Part shown: piece after piece, positions 38,691 to 52,460 of the stretch
Numbering within the stretch: the stretch's first letter is position 1
Layout: the number at the start of each line of letters is the position of its first letter
Notes under the pieces: generated by a model
The model's input: only the letters and a program-made list of their open reading frames with translations
Database searches by the model: none
Told to the model about the DNA's origin: nothing
Position numbers and translations under genes: made by a program
NCBI GenBank assembly: GCA_013397695.1
Contig: VYZI01000109.1
Location: 325,966-389,965, forward strand
Length of the DNA: 64,000 bases
Source of the DNA: Centropus unirufus
Taxonomy: Eukaryota > Chordata > Aves > Cuculiformes > Centropidae
Reading direction: 5' to 3'

Positions 38691-40299
38691 TCTAGAGCAA
38701 ACACAGCAGAAAAATATGCTTATCACTTGTAGGAATTACACTTCTTGGAAAGTCTTCATCCACACATAGTTTGTAAGGCTATGGAGTGTGCTGGGAAAGG
38801 TAACTTAAAAATAGCATCAGTTCCACTCGTGGATTTAAGGTCAACTCACAAATATGTGCTAACTAAATAACATTTTTTTAATCTCAATGTAAATTAATCA
38901 AGGCAGAAAAACTGGATAAAATTTAGATTAAAAGCATCCAAGACTTCAGGAGTAGATAGGAAATGGTTAGTTCTGTGGCTATGAACATCTGAAGCTGAAA
39001 GTTTCGGATAACTGGCATATCAAGGCGTGAGACTGAAGCAAGTTACCAAGAGTTTAGAAAGATTGTGGTCTATAATGTACAAGATACTAATTGGCATCTG
39101 TGGGGACACACATTTTAACCCTAACTGTCATACAAGCTAAGGAATCTCTCATTTACTTCACAGCATGAGCATATATAAGCAGTGACAACCCTGTAGACAA
39201 TACACTATAAATAAACACACGTGGCACATTTAAAAGCCTAAGAACTTTATCAGCTGACAGAGACCAACAGCCAAGAAAAATCATACAGAAATAATTAATG
39301 GATTGCACTGAGAATTTCAATAATTAAAGCAAACAAGAGTTATCGATCAATTGGTCAAAAGAATTCCTATGTTCTTAGACATTCTTTATTGTAATCTCAT
39401 TTTTTAGCTTTGCATTATTTTATTTAATGTAACTCAAGAGTTGGTGAAGGAAAAAAATCTTTAGGCTTATTTAAACAGAGAATATGTAGACAAAGACAAC
39501 ACAAGTCCACACCGATACCTGCCAAAAGTAGTTCAAGTTCACACAGCTTCCTTCATCCCTTAGTAATGTTATCAGCCGACGATATAGCGCATTATGACGT
39601 ATGCCACTATCTATACTCAAATTTCAGATTTGAGCAGTCTAATCCTTGGGAACTGAATGCAAAGTGAAATAAAAAGTTCTTGCTCACCATGAAAGAACTT
39701 TTTAATAAGCTTAATTGGCACCATTACTTTTCCTCATTCGAATGGGACATTTTTTTTCAGTGTTACAATATTAACAGGATAAGATAGCATCTAATACAGT
39801 TTATTCATCTCTTGCCAATTGTTTCTAGCATAGAAGCTGAAAATTGCCATGATTTTAATTAATCTGACGCTTGCAAGTGATGAGCGTTTACGCTTCTCAC
39901 TGAAGCCAAGAGGAATTACTAAAGCTGGGCAGCTTCCAGCGGAAGGATGATTCCCATACTTACAGACACCTTTTGCTAAGTAGGTCTAAGCTACCCACGT
40001 TTGAAACTCCTTGTCTCTGGGAATCTACACCTCCCTAGTGACAGCACATCTACAATTCCAAAACTTGAATCCTTCTGAATTGATCCCCACAATGAACAGA
40101 TTTGTTTTGGTTTCACGTAGGGTTGGGGGAGCACACAGTGCTAAGCAGTGACAAAGTGTGCCAGTCCCCTAGTAGGATTTCTACCCCAAAAAGCCGGAAG
40201 GGCACAAGCTTTGAAGCACAGGGAATGCAAAGCACAACACAACACAGACAGAATGACAAGTGGTTGTTATTACTGAAATGTGTTACAAAATAAGTGGAT

Positions 40300-40590
40300 T
40301 TTCAGGAGGTTTTGAAGGAGGATAGTGAAGGATCTTTACGTACGTTAATTGGGAGGCTGTTCCATGTGTAGGAGGCAGCGTGGAAAAAGACACAAAGTTG
40401 GGAGTGAGCAAAAGAGACAAAAGGGGAATTAGGAGTGATGCTTGGGAAATGCTGACAGTAAAGGAAATGAGGACCAAGGTTAAGCCAGAACCAAGAGCGC
40501 CTTGAACACGGCTAATTGAGCAAAGGAGGAAAAAGAATTCCTGGCAAAGGCTTAAGAAGCGAGGAAACATGGGCAATTATACAGGAAAGG
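40300..40590. repeat. possible ancient interspersed repeat, family unknown
   Basis: A purine-biased block with phrases such as GATTTTCAGGAGGTTTTGAA, GGAGGCTGTTCCATGTGTAG, GCAGCGTGGAAAAAGACACA and AAGTTGGGAGTGAGCAAAAG. The wording resembles the 3' part of old amniote LINE-type repeats ('...ggttttgaaggagg... gaggctgttcca... ggcagcgtgg... gcacaaagttggga...'). I cannot assign the family or the strand from sequence alone, and chance resemblance is possible. Confidence 0.35.
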
Positions 40591-41897
40591 AAAAATGATT
40601 TGTGTAGCATGTCCCATACAAAAAAACCAAACAGTAAGAGTTAGGAAGTAGGAGACTAGTTCACATCAAATAAATAGGGTAACAAACATTTTAGTCTCAA
40701 ATCATAGAAAAGAATTAGCTTCACTGAGATAATGACCAACACCCAGCCAGACGTGAGGAATGGCAAGAACACTAGGCTGCAATCTATCTTATCTATCTAA
40801 TTCTAAAGGGAATCTTTATCTGAAACTCTAACGTTACATGAAAAATCACCACGTAGTGTAAAAAACACATGCCTAAAATAAACTTGAATGGAAAAGGTTA
40901 GAAAAAAGGTGTTTCAAGCATGTCATTCGATACAGCCCTAAGATGGGTTTGTTGTGGTTGTTCTGTGATAAGAATACACTCGATTGATGCACAAATAAAT
41001 TCTGTCCATAAGGGTTTTAGCTCTTACCTTCCAATTCATTGCTGCCACCAGTCATAAGAAATAGACAAACTCTGTGTACATTGAACTTCGATGAAGAAAG
41101 CTTTTAAAGTACAAAACTGCTGCCCCGTAGGAGAAACCAAATTCAGTATTTTTCAGCGTATGAAGGGGAATGAAATACCATGACTTCACCCATTCAGAGC
41201 CAGAAGTATCTTTTTGCGAGGTCTGAGTTTACTTTCCTTCCAGATTACAAACATGACATTTAATGGCACATATTCATTAGCTGTTAAGAGCTAAGTACAA
41301 AACAACTGAGCAATTTGTTACCAACACTAGTAATAGCAAATTCTGTATTACTGAAGCCTTAAAATGTAATATTGGAATTAACATTACCATTTCTTCTCCT
41401 TGCCAGTATTTTCAAAGTAATTATAACTACATTGATTACTCTTAATAAGTGTTTGAAATATTTTGGGTTTAAACAGAAATCCAGGTCCAAGCAACTAACA
41501 TCAACAGGTGTGGAGCTTGAACATTGATATCTGACTTCAACTCATGATGTCATAAATGTCCACCTCTACAACAAATTAAATCAAAACTTATGTTTCGCTG
41601 GAAACTTAAAAACAGAAATCTAAGCCTCTACTCCTTTACCATGTAGTGATTGTCCAACAGTAGGCTCATTTGGAAATGCTTCATTTTTTTTCTTCTTTCC
41701 ATTCATACTGTCACAAATTTACAGTTTAGGATTAGATGGAGTTGGTCATTTCCACTACAGCTCAGCGAGACGACTCAGTAAAACAATAAAGCTATCTTTT
41801 ATTTTTCCTTTCTTTTGCATGTGTCTGTAAAACTGCAGGAAAAAAAAAACTATGGAATATGTTTGTGAATGCTATTTTAACGTTTCTTTTAGCTTCA

Positions 41898-42062
<165 letters not shown>

Positions 42063-42448
42063 TTAAGAAAAGCCAACAGCAACAGCAAAACCGCAACAGG
42101 TCTCAGCATAAACAGCAAGCAATCCTAAAACAGGCCATAAGAGGAAAGATGTCTCTGCTGTAGCACGTTATCTTCAAAAATCACTATTTGCACAGCCTCC
42201 ATGGCACAGGGTGCTGATCTGCAAGGATAGCTGAGCATCACTTGCCTCCTTTTCCCCCTGGACCACACACAGGTGCCCATTCTACCGCCCCGGTGCACTC
42301 AGCTTCTACCTGAAAGGATGTGACTACACACACACAAAGCTGTTGTCTTATCAAAAGTGGATATGGGGATTTCAGGGTGCCAGGAGGAAGTTTGTGCAGC
42401 TGGCCAAGTTCTCTGTGGGGACAATACAGCTCTTGATCACCACATAAA

Positions 42449-42844
42449 CTGGGGAAGGGGCTGGAGAACAAGGGTTACCAGGAGCAGCTGAGGGGGATGG
42501 GGTTGTTCACCCTGGAGGAGGCTGAGGTGAGACCTTATCACTGCCTCCAGCTGCCTGAAAGGAGGTTGTGGAGAGGTGGGTGCTGGTCTCTTCTCCCAAG
42601 TGACAGACAAGGGAGAACGGCCTCAAGCTGTGCCAGGGCAGGTTCAGATTAGACATTAGGAAGAAATTCTTCCCCAAAAGAGTCATCAGGCACTGGCAGA
42701 GGCTGTGCAGGGAGGTGGTGGAGTCTCCATCCCTGCAGGTGTTTAAAAGATGGGCAGATGAGGTGCTCAGGGATCTGGTTTAGTGGTAGACAGGAACGGT
42801 TGGGACTTGATGTGAGGTCTCTTCCAACTTAGCGATTCTATTAT
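42449..42844 (+). repeat. CR1 LINE fragment, about 395 bp
   Basis: Plus-strand CR1 3' portion. It starts at the GGGCTGGAGAACAAGGGTTA segment, passes through CCTGAAAGGAGGTTGTGGAG, GGTGCTGGTCTCTTCTCCCA and ATTAGGAAGAAATTCTTCCC, and ends at CTTCCAACTTAGCGATTCTA. It is the same subfamily style as the copy at 18.6 kb but in opposite orientation. It lies 429 bp from exon 3, antisense to CDK19. Confidence 0.95.
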
Positions 42845-43855
42845 AATTACTGTATTAATAATTCTCTTTTGCATTGGATCCTTGCCTCGCTTTCCTGGAA
42901 GTCCACAGGCTTGCTCTTCTCAGAACATATGGGTGTTTTCAGAGAGAACTTTACCAAAACCCATTTTCTAATGGTTATTTCAAGAACTGTCCTGTAAACC
43001 AGAAAAAACCCCAAGCTTACTTAGAGCTTACCAGGAAAGAAATAGGTCTTGTGACTGTACAGCACAGTAAAGCAGTCACCACTGCTGAAGTCACCATTCC
43101 GCCAGACTAAATCAGTCTTCATGAGGAGCTGGGAAGCAGTACTCCCAGAAATGGGATTTCCAAGGAATCACTTTCCCCCCCTCCACCCTGCAGTCACAGG
43201 AATGATTCATCACTTCTGTTTTACTGGAAATGGCTTGCATCTGCAGCGCCAGTATAGAAATCACCAAGAACCAACCTATAATGACCACATCGTAAATGGA
43301 GTAAGTTCCAAGGCAGATTTGAGATAAAGGAATCTTGCCATTTTTCACATTATAGAAAAAGACTTGAGGTGTTTATTTGGGGGAGCGGGCAGAAATAAGG
43401 ACATTAAAATAAGGATTAATTTTAAATTAAATTACCTTCACCTATACAGGTATCTGTAAAGACCAGAAATCTTCTAGAGAATATTACAACTACTTAAATC
43501 AATTCCCATTTTCCAGCAAGTGAAATAATTTAGATACTTTTTTCTGCCAAGCAGGAAATGTTTTCTTTTTGTTTCTTCCTCTCCCTAACACCATGCATTT
43601 CTAGCTGTAAAAGACAGAAATTTCTCCCTAATGAACTGACCAACAGTTGTGCCCAGATATCACTTTTAAAATACAGCAAAAATCATTTTTTCACTTAAAA
43701 AAAAACGAAAAAAACTTGCAGCATTATAAACTAACAAAACCCTAGATAGTAAAATTGTCTGGTTTTGACATGCATCAAGCGATGTTGCTCTGTATCTTTT
43801 CTTTAGCAATATTAAAAATTATTTTCCGGTAGGGATTTGATGTGATGCCTCAGCC

Positions 43856-43881
43856 TTTTTTTCTTTTCTTTTTTTTTTTTT
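43856..43881. repeat. T-rich run
   Basis: T runs interrupted only by single C bases on the plus strand (26 bp), so A/G-only in the transcript. Confidence 0.8.
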
Positions 43882-45090
43882 AATAAGGAGCTATTTTCAT
43901 TTTTAGGATGAGTGTTAAACTAGGGAGAGAAAAACAACATTGTAGTCAGCACATTATTCTTTTCAATTGCTATTAGATTTTTCTTAAAGACACTGTAGGT
44001 AGCACTAGCAATATGAAACAAGTCCAATTTGTTTTGGTTTTTCTTTAAAAGATTAAATAATGTATTCTCTCAAAGTAAGTAAAACTTTGCAGTAAGACAC
44101 AGCCAAAGAGAATATAGTTCAATTTCAAATGCCAGCATGTAATAAACAAGTTCACAGTAATATTACGTAGGACACAAGAAGAGAAAGGACACTTTCAGTG
44201 TTGTGCACTATCTGAAAGGTGCTGGATGAAAATGAGACAGGCATGTGGCCAAGCACCACTGCTCACACCGGTTCACATAAAAAAGCAGCGGTCACCACCC
44301 ATCAAAACACTCTGATTAATAAATGAAACCTGAAAACTCTCCTTTGCACACAAGTCATGAAAAAGGGTCCTTCCATATTAAAGAAATTGGTACATTTCTT
44401 ATCCTAAACGGTGACAGACGTATTGACAGTAAGTTATTTCTAATGTCTCATGCTCTTCTTTTGATTCAACTGTGATGACAGAGCAAGCATCCCCATCCAA
44501 ACTCAGCATTTCTTGCATGATGGAATCAAGTCATCACTGATACAATCTTAAACACTGATTTTTGTGAAAAACATGGAAACGCAAGAAAGAAATCATTATG
44601 TTTTCTACTACACATGTTGAATTTCTAACAGTGTCTCTGACCTGATGCTGACGAGCAGAGCAACCTGAGGCCAAACTGTCTCTGAAAAAGCAGCTCTGAT
44701 GCTGTATTTTCCAGCTACTGACCAGATGCTTACAGCTGCAGCCATAGGCAGCAAAAACTCCCTCCAAACCCATGAATTCTGTTTACCAGACACTCTCTAC
44801 CCACCAGCTCCTCAAGTCTGCTCTGCTCAGAAAACCTAGCAATTTTTCTGAACTATATGGTAAAAGAACAGGTCAAAAGAAATAAGGTTACTTTTAAAGT
44901 TGCAATCTAAATGATGCCAAGATGTTTCCAGTGTCTTAATAGTAGGGGCCGTGGCAGCCTTATAAATCATATTTTTTCTCTAATGAGGAGCAGTTACAAA
45001 GCAAAACATTTCAGAGACGTGAATGCTAAGCAATACACGTCTCATCTAGTAGTTATATTTACAAGGGTATTCATAACTTCTACAGATATA

Positions 45091-45294
45091 AAGCTGAAAG
45101 AGGGAAAATTTTTATTAGATATTAGGAGGAAATTTTTTAATGTGAGGGCAATGGGGCACTGAAACAAGTTGCCCAGCAAAGTCATGGATGCCCTATCCCT
45201 GGAGGTGTTCAGAACCAGGTTGGATGAGGCTTTGAGCAATGGGAATTGGGTTGAAATTAGATGATTTTTTCCAGCCCTAGCTATTCTATGATTC
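45091..45294 (+). repeat. CR1 LINE 3' fragment, about 200 bp
   Basis: Plus-strand copy of the last 200 bases: AAGCTGAAAGAGGGAAAATT, ATTAGATATTAGGAGGAAAT, GGATGCCCTATCCCTGGAGG, GGTTGGATGAGGCTTTGAGC and the terminal CTATTCTATGATTC. It is strongly 5'-truncated, as is usual for this family. Confidence 0.95.
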
Positions 45295-46480
45295 AGTGTT
45301 TAAGGATTTGATTCCTTGCCTTAAATTCATGCTTTAGTCCTATTAGACAAAAACGAGACTAGAAACTTGTCAAATTATCTTGTTCCATCTAGCAGTGTTT
45401 AACAGAAAATCCTAATAAATTATTAGTAAGAGGAGTTAAATAAGCTTTACTGTTACATATTTTGTGCTCCAACAGATGAGCAAATTTGTTAATTAAGGAG
45501 GAAGACAGCTCAGTTTGTGCTATTCTCATTGATCTATCCTAAGTGACTGCTTTGCAGTTACCACAGTTACATATTTTTGAAGTGCTTTTGTAGTTTTAGC
45601 AAATAATAGACTTTTATACCCTCCCCTCCTACTGAGCCACAGCCTTAACATAAGAGGAATCTGTAAGAAATTTCACGTGTAATAAAATAAAAGCTTCAAG
45701 TGGAAAGAAGTGGCACACATCCAGATCAGAATGGTTTGAAAGGCTTTATTGCATTCTGACCACCAAGACTACCAGAGCGACAGCAGCTGGGGCTTCAGCA
45801 GTGGGAGCCAGACCAAGGAAACGTTGGCTCTGGAGTCCAGAACAGGAGCCCTGTTCTAGTTCTGCTGGGCTTGCAACGATGCTAGATGCCAGCTACACGA
45901 GATCCAAGGTAGAAGTGACTAGCATGAGTCACAAAGAGAAAAGTTGGTCAGCTTTATGTCTATAAATAAGCTCCTGGAGATAGGGGCTACAGCAGAAGAG
46001 GGGGTGAGCACAGGGTTCAAAGTGATGTTACTCACAAGTACAAAAAGAGCAGATATGAGGAGACTCATACAAAAAGCCCTGGAAAGATGTGACCAGAATG
46101 GAACATCAGGAAGAATCAAATGGACAGATGTGGAAATCAAGAGACAGCAAATTTGAGACAACTGTTTCTGAGACAAGTATTGATCTAAGATTTAACTCGA
46201 GTAAATTCTTCCACGATGGACACTGAGCATTTCCCTCAAAAGGGAATGCCTCTTACACTTGGGGAGGGGTGGCAGTCACGATAGGAAAGTCTCTGATGCC
46301 TGAGAAAAAGTTAAGTTGGCATCCAAATTGAAAAGAGAAGCTCGAAGTGTTGGAAATTTCAAACGTCAGCAGTCAAGCTGAATTAGACTTTGCATTGAAA
46401 GTCAAAATAAAATAGAATAGTTTGTCTAGCCAGAGGAGCACAGAAGAGTGCCCAAGCATGAGAATAAGAAAGTAAAAGTG

Positions 46481-46531
46481 GTGTATCATATAGTTTAAAT
46501 ATATAGACACATATAGTTTAATATGATACAC
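46481..46531. repeat. AT-rich inverted repeat (potential hairpin)
   Basis: Ten-base perfect arms GTGTATCATA (46481-46490) and TATGATACAC (46522-46531) flank a 31-base AT-rich loop. The octamer TAGTTTAA occurs after the first arm, again before the second arm, and a third time near 46560. Confidence 0.85.
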
Positions 46532-49500
46532 ATAATGACATAATTACATGTTTATATATATAGTTTAAATAAAGATCTAAAATATTTCACTTCAGTTTCT
46601 GATGACAGCTACAAAGCTGACCAAGGAAAGAACAAGCGCACACACATAATGAAAACGCCTCATGTTTTAAAAAGTGAAAGTTAGCACATGTCAGATACAA
46701 GCAGTATTCAGATGTGACATCAGATGATCAGCAAATAAAGCACAAACATTTATAAAGGTGACAGGGAAAGGAGACAATGCATTTGCAGACCTGTTTGTAT
46801 AAGGCATGCAACAAAACAGTTTGAAACAATGAACCTGAAGAATGTGTTAAAAAAGCTATCCTGATTTTGTTCTCTGAGGACTGGTTGTCTTTTACACAGG
46901 TCTAAGATCTTTATTCAGATTTCAGCTTTATAAGAGCATTAAGTACATTGTCAGATGGGAAAGATGACAATTAGAAGAAGTCTGAGGAAGAAACTACCTA
47001 AAAGGGCAGCTGCTGACAGAAAATATTTTGAGGTGAAATAGTTGTATATGTTAACTCCCTGGAGAGCCAGCAAATAATAGATATTTTTATTATTAGAACA
47101 ACCCACCTTAACATCAAAATCACGAGCGTGAATGAAATTATCGAATAAAATAAGGGAGGAATTCCCAATGAGAAAAGGAGTGGGGAGAACACATCATCTT
47201 TTACAACTTTTTTTATTCTGTGATTGAATAAACAAAGGATAATGTCATCCCATTTCTGTTAATGGCACTAAATATGAATTCATGCGCTAAAAATATCTAT
47301 CACAGAGTGAGAAATCATCAGGTGCAAGTGACAAAAAGGTAGAACCGGGTTACTATAAAACAAAGGAAATTGAGAAGGTTTACTGAAGAGAAAGATTAAC
47401 ATTGATATTGGTACAGAAAAGGCTTCTGTGATATATTTTTAAATGCTATATATGGTTTTCTTTACCTATGCTCAAACACCTCCCCTTCCACACATAAAAA
47501 AAGATGAACTCTCCCTCAATGAGGCAAAGGGTGATCAAAGGAGCAAGCAATCTATCCCTCAACAGGGGAGAAAAACCTTGCTCAATTACTGTAACAAATC
47601 AAACACTGAAAGGAAGCAAGATTGATACACACTAAAATACAAAGATGAAAGACATAATTGCACTAAATGGCAGCGATGGTTCAAGAACAAACAGATAGAA
47701 CTGATAACAGACAAATTTACCCTGAGATATGGCATCTGGTGAACACGAAGGTTCAATAATAGCTTTTCAATAGCAGGGAAATACATTATCTCATTTGCAG
47801 TTTGATCATCACTGAAAAAAAATAACTTGATTAATTTGATAAAACAGGCACTAGATTCAGTGATACAATGCCCATGTGGTATGTACTTTTATAGCAGCCT
47901 TTCAGGAAGGGTTGGTTTGGTGCTATTTTATTGATCCCCTCCAGCAGATGAATAAGATCGTGTACTGATTGACAGCTCCTACAACTCCTTGGTTTAAACT
48001 CTTTGACCTTAGCCTACCGGTTGTCTATTGCCACATAAGGCAAGTTCACTTTTATGGGAAGCAGACCAGCAACCTGAAGCCTATTGCTCTTTTGAGGTAT
48101 GGAAAATTCTGCTTTCCTCCCCAGCCTCCAAAGAAAACGTGAGACAGGAGGAGAGTTACGCTGTTCCTAATGATTATCCAGGTGTCTATCACATTTAAAA
48201 TTCAGCTGGTACAGAAAATAACCCCTGCACAGAACCACTTTTTCCCTATAGGAATAGTAATATGTAGCCTTCTAGCTACCACCTACAAAAGCAGGATGAG
48301 GACAGACCTCCGTGTTGGAGGTCTCATCTCTCCACGACAGAAACCAAAGCAAAATTAGAGAAAACAGGAAGGCAAACCCTGCTCTTGGCTCTCACCAGTA
48401 AAGCTGGCAGTGAACACGTATTTCTGTGACAGCAACGACAAAACCCACAATCATCTTCAGAAATGCCTTCTGAGGCCAGTCTCACCCAGAGGTGTTCTTA
48501 TCGTTCATGCAGTTTATCTCACCTCAGCCTTTTGATCTATGGAGTTAAACCGATTCGGAACAATTTAGGTAGTTTCTTTGATGGAAATGCACTTTGTAAT
48601 GCATTTAACCACTTTCAGGGCTAGAGCCAAAACCCTTCAACTGGCAGAGATGCAGATCACAAGAAGTCACAGGAAAGACCAAAGCATGAAGCTGATTGCT
48701 CATAAAAGCAATTGCACACTGCAAAATTTTATAGATACTTTCTTGTGTGATGAATACATTCAAAGCCTTTCGGGTCACCAAAGTTCATTTTAAATGGAAG
48801 CTGGGGTTTTCAAAGGAATGTAAAGATCATCATTTTACTCCTTCAGAAGCTCTTTAAAATTTTCAGCTTATTTAGATGTTATTAATGAAGACTAGATCCT
48901 CTCCTGCATATTGTTAACATTATCCTTTCCACACAGACCCTCTGATGCCTATTATCATACTGGGCTCATGCCGAAGCTTTTCCCTTAGGGAGATATAGGC
49001 CTCTCAAAATAAGAACAAACAAACAAACCCCAAACCAAACAGACAGCTATTCATTTTATTAAACTTGTAAGAACAGTTCTTTGTTAACTGTGCTACACAA
49101 GAAAAAGAAGGGAACTCTGCACTACTACTCAAAATTCAGCTTTGTTGAGTGACCCAAATGATTCTAGAGTTTGGGATTTTCCAGTTTGGATTCCCTTTTC
49201 CAGGCGGACAAATTCCACTTAATGTTACTGCAGAACTCTTATTTTTAAAGGAAAAAAACCCAAAAAGTTTTAACCTAGAAACAGCTTCAAACTGAGCAAG
49301 TAGGATTGTATCATTCCTCAGCCTTCCTGGTGCAAGCTGTCCGTGGCAGGTCAAGGAGGAGTCACAAAAGAGGGATACAGGCACACACACACACAGAAGG
49401 GAAGAAAATTGGAACTGTCCAAAGAACTTTGAGAAGGCAGCTAAAAGCGTAAGTGGCAGCTTAAGCCCTGCTTCAGAGAGGACGTATTCTTTGTATACCG

Positions 49501-50596
49501 GTGTGGTCAATCTCTGTTTTGGACAGCCTGTGGTACACAAGACCAAAGGAGGGAGGGAGGCCGAAATGCCAAAAATACAACTGGCATAATGACATGAGCT
49601 GCCAGAAGCGCTGCCTCAGTTTACAAGGCACACTCCAAATGAAAATTTCAAAACTGAGGTATTCCAAACCTAGAGGTTAAGCAGACTCCTTTCTTCTCTC
49701 CTTTTCCTCCAAAAGCACCCAGCTGCCATCAGTTTTATCCCAAGCTGTCCTTCCCATTGAAACACATCCCTCTGAGTTTGCTCTAAAATCCCTCGACCTT
49801 CTTCCTTCACACCTCCACCTCTGTAAAGTGCATAGCGCTCAAGCTGCGAGGGCTCCAAACTCCCGCGAGAGAAAGATAAAATATGTTTAAGAAAATATTT
49901 AAAGAAAATACAGTGAACAGAGCCCAGGCAGTAAATTGTCAAATGCCAGGACAGGAAGAGAACAAAAACCTGCCCCATCCTCCGCCCATGATAAGGATTT
50001 AAAAAAATATTTATTCTCCTTATTTAGCCTCCTTTGAATGGAAACTTAAATCAAATCAGAGGTATGAACTCAAAACATATTAAGCACATTAAACCTCTGT
50101 TCCTTATGGGAATCAAGTTAAAGCCGCTCTGGTTCTGAGTGACAGCATCCATTAAAGTTGGATGTACTTCAACTGATGTGTTTTAATGCCTTACCTCTAG
50201 TTAAACAAGCTAACAGACAAGCCTCCAGTTGCAAGTAGAAATTGAGTCTCCTACCACGCCCCAAGTAAAAAACATCTGCAGACTGGAGGAGAGAATGTCT
50301 TTTCTGGTTCTTAACTTCCTTTCATTAACTTGGGTCTGCTTAAAACAGCAATAGCTTTGCACATAGTTTTACAATCAGGGTAAGATTTATTGAAGAATAT
50401 TATTCCTTCAGAGCTTTTACTCAAGAATTACCGGGACAATAAGTCTGTTGTTATCTACAATAAACTCAGTGTTTCACCCTGCAACTACAAAGCTTGAACG
50501 TTCTTAGGGTTTATTAAAACAATTACCCATTAAATTTGTTCTGCTTTTGCTCATAGGTTTTCACTTTTTACCCAAATTTTCTGCAATCTTTTTCAC

Positions 50597-50622
50597 CACA
50601 CGTTAGACAAATCTAATGTGTG
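50597..50622. repeat. inverted repeat with 4-base loop
   Basis: Arms CACACGTTAGA (50597-50607) and TCTAATGTGTG (50612-50622) pair in 10 of 11 positions around the loop CAAA. The single exception is a G-T pair on the plus strand and an A-C mismatch on the minus (CDK19) strand. Confidence 0.8.
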
Positions 50623-51949
50623 AAGCAAGCTAAAACAAGATGTTCGCTGGCCACCTCCCAAGTCATTAAACGCCTACCACAAGATTCCTCTCATACTCTC
50701 AGGATCAGACTACAACTGGATCAAAAAGAAAGTCACTTGGTAATCTAAAGCCTGCTATTGCCTTATTCTGCTATTAAATATGACAAATTCTTCAACCAGG
50801 CAATGAATGCAGCAAAACCAGTATTTTCCCCCATACAAACTGACACGGTTCAGGAAGGCTCAAAAGGTGGCTTAATATAATGCACAAAGTTCGGTAATCA
50901 AAGAGATACAAAAATAAACAAAATATGGTCAGTATGTTCTTAAGGCAACCCGTAAGGACTCGGAACCGCACCTAAGAGAGTTTTTGAAACAACGGCAAGA
51001 TGGAGAAACCAGTAACTGGTTAATATTTATCGCCACGAGAGGCTACGCATGGGGTGTTCTGCATTTAATCTTCCAGTGAATATAACCTTTCTCTAAAGTA
51101 ACTTTCACTACAAGCAAATGAGTACTGGACTGACTTTTTGCCCAAGGCAGCAAAAACCATGTGGGCCCTGAAAACCACATACCCAAACGACGCCCATTAA
51201 GCCATTCTTCCCGAGAAATGAGAGCAGACACTGTCCCCAGGGCTTTGCAGAAGTGAGTTATGGGAAGTCAAGAGCTCTCAAGAGCTAAGACAGATCTCTC
51301 CCAGACCTAGTGCCATATTGGAAAGGGATCAGAATGCCATACAGACACTCCTCATCCGAGCACATCGGGGATTTATGAGGCTGACAGAGTCTGGATTGTT
51401 CTCAGGCCTTGATTCCAGTAATTCACTTCCAAGTTTTTGTAGTGACTTCGAATTTGTCTTTTTTGACTGCTCCTGAACCAGGAGTTATCTCCAGCAGAAT
51501 AGTGATGAACATTCCAAGATTCTTTCCTACCCTCAACTCGGACCAGTAATGATCATTCAGAATGCACTGTTGACTGTAAATAGCCAGGTTTTTTTCTCTG
51601 CCATTTCCACTGCACTGAAATTCAATGCTAATAGATGCAAACATCATTCCACCACACAAGCTACTCAGTATTATGAGTTATTTTGCACTTCTGCACAGGT
51701 TCACAAAGAAACCAAACCAGGCTGAGCAATTTTCTATCATCAAACTGTCATCTGATGCTCAGCTTTCCCTAGGGCAAAAAGTGTTATTTGTGCATACTCC
51801 ATAAAAATGGACTTAAGAGACCTTTAGAGCTGTTAAATGATGCACATCAGACAGCTCTGCCACTAAAATGAAGGAGAGTTTCCCTCATTTATCTCATGCT
51901 TAGTTTGGTCCCTGGGGAGAAGGCTGACTTTTTCTGCAGCAAGGGACAC

Positions 51950-52460
51950 AAAAATTGCTTCAGGAAGAGGAAAGTTAGCAAGAAGGTGAAGGAAGCGCAA
52001 ACCAGGAGAACCAACCCCAGGGAGAAGGAAAGCAGGATGGCAGCCAGCAGGAGAAGAGGGATACAGGGCGCATCTTAGCAGCTTCTCTGCTCAGCAACAC
52101 CAGGAGCAGGAGGAATGGCAGAGCTGGAATCAGCAATGAGGTGATACACGAGACCTTGGAGAAAAGCACTAGAAAACAGGCTAGACCAAAGAAGAAGGAT
52201 ACATGGGCTATAATCATCTCTCAGTGGTGAGGAGCACAACCTGCTATGGAAACAGGAAGGAGGTGGGGAAAAAAAAAAGCAGGGGATGAAAAAAGTTAGT
52301 GTTGGCAAGGCAATGAGTAGGAAATGGGACAAAGAGTACAAGCAGGAATGAGCTAGGTAGAAAAAACAAGACTGAGGAAAAAAAAAAGTAGCAGAGGGGA
52401 AAGCAAATGGCAAATATAGAAAATTAAAGGGGTAAGAGACATACAGAAAAAGTGTCCAAC
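51950..52460. repeat. purine-rich (A/G) low-complexity block
   Basis: The plus strand is dominated by A and G, with phrases such as GGAAGAGGAAAGTTAGCAAG, GGAAGGAGGTGGGGAAAAAA and ACTGAGGAAAAAAAAAAGTAG. The CDK19 transcript is therefore pyrimidine-rich here, which explains the long serine-, phenylalanine- and leucine-rich minus-strand frames (52075-52467) without invoking a gene. Confidence 0.6.

Noticed and set aside
45740..46180. Possible LTR end, from a CAATAAAGCC-type sequence on the minus strand near 45748
   Set aside because: A lone polyadenylation-like hexamer is weak. I saw no paired LTR, primer-binding site or retroviral coding motif around it.
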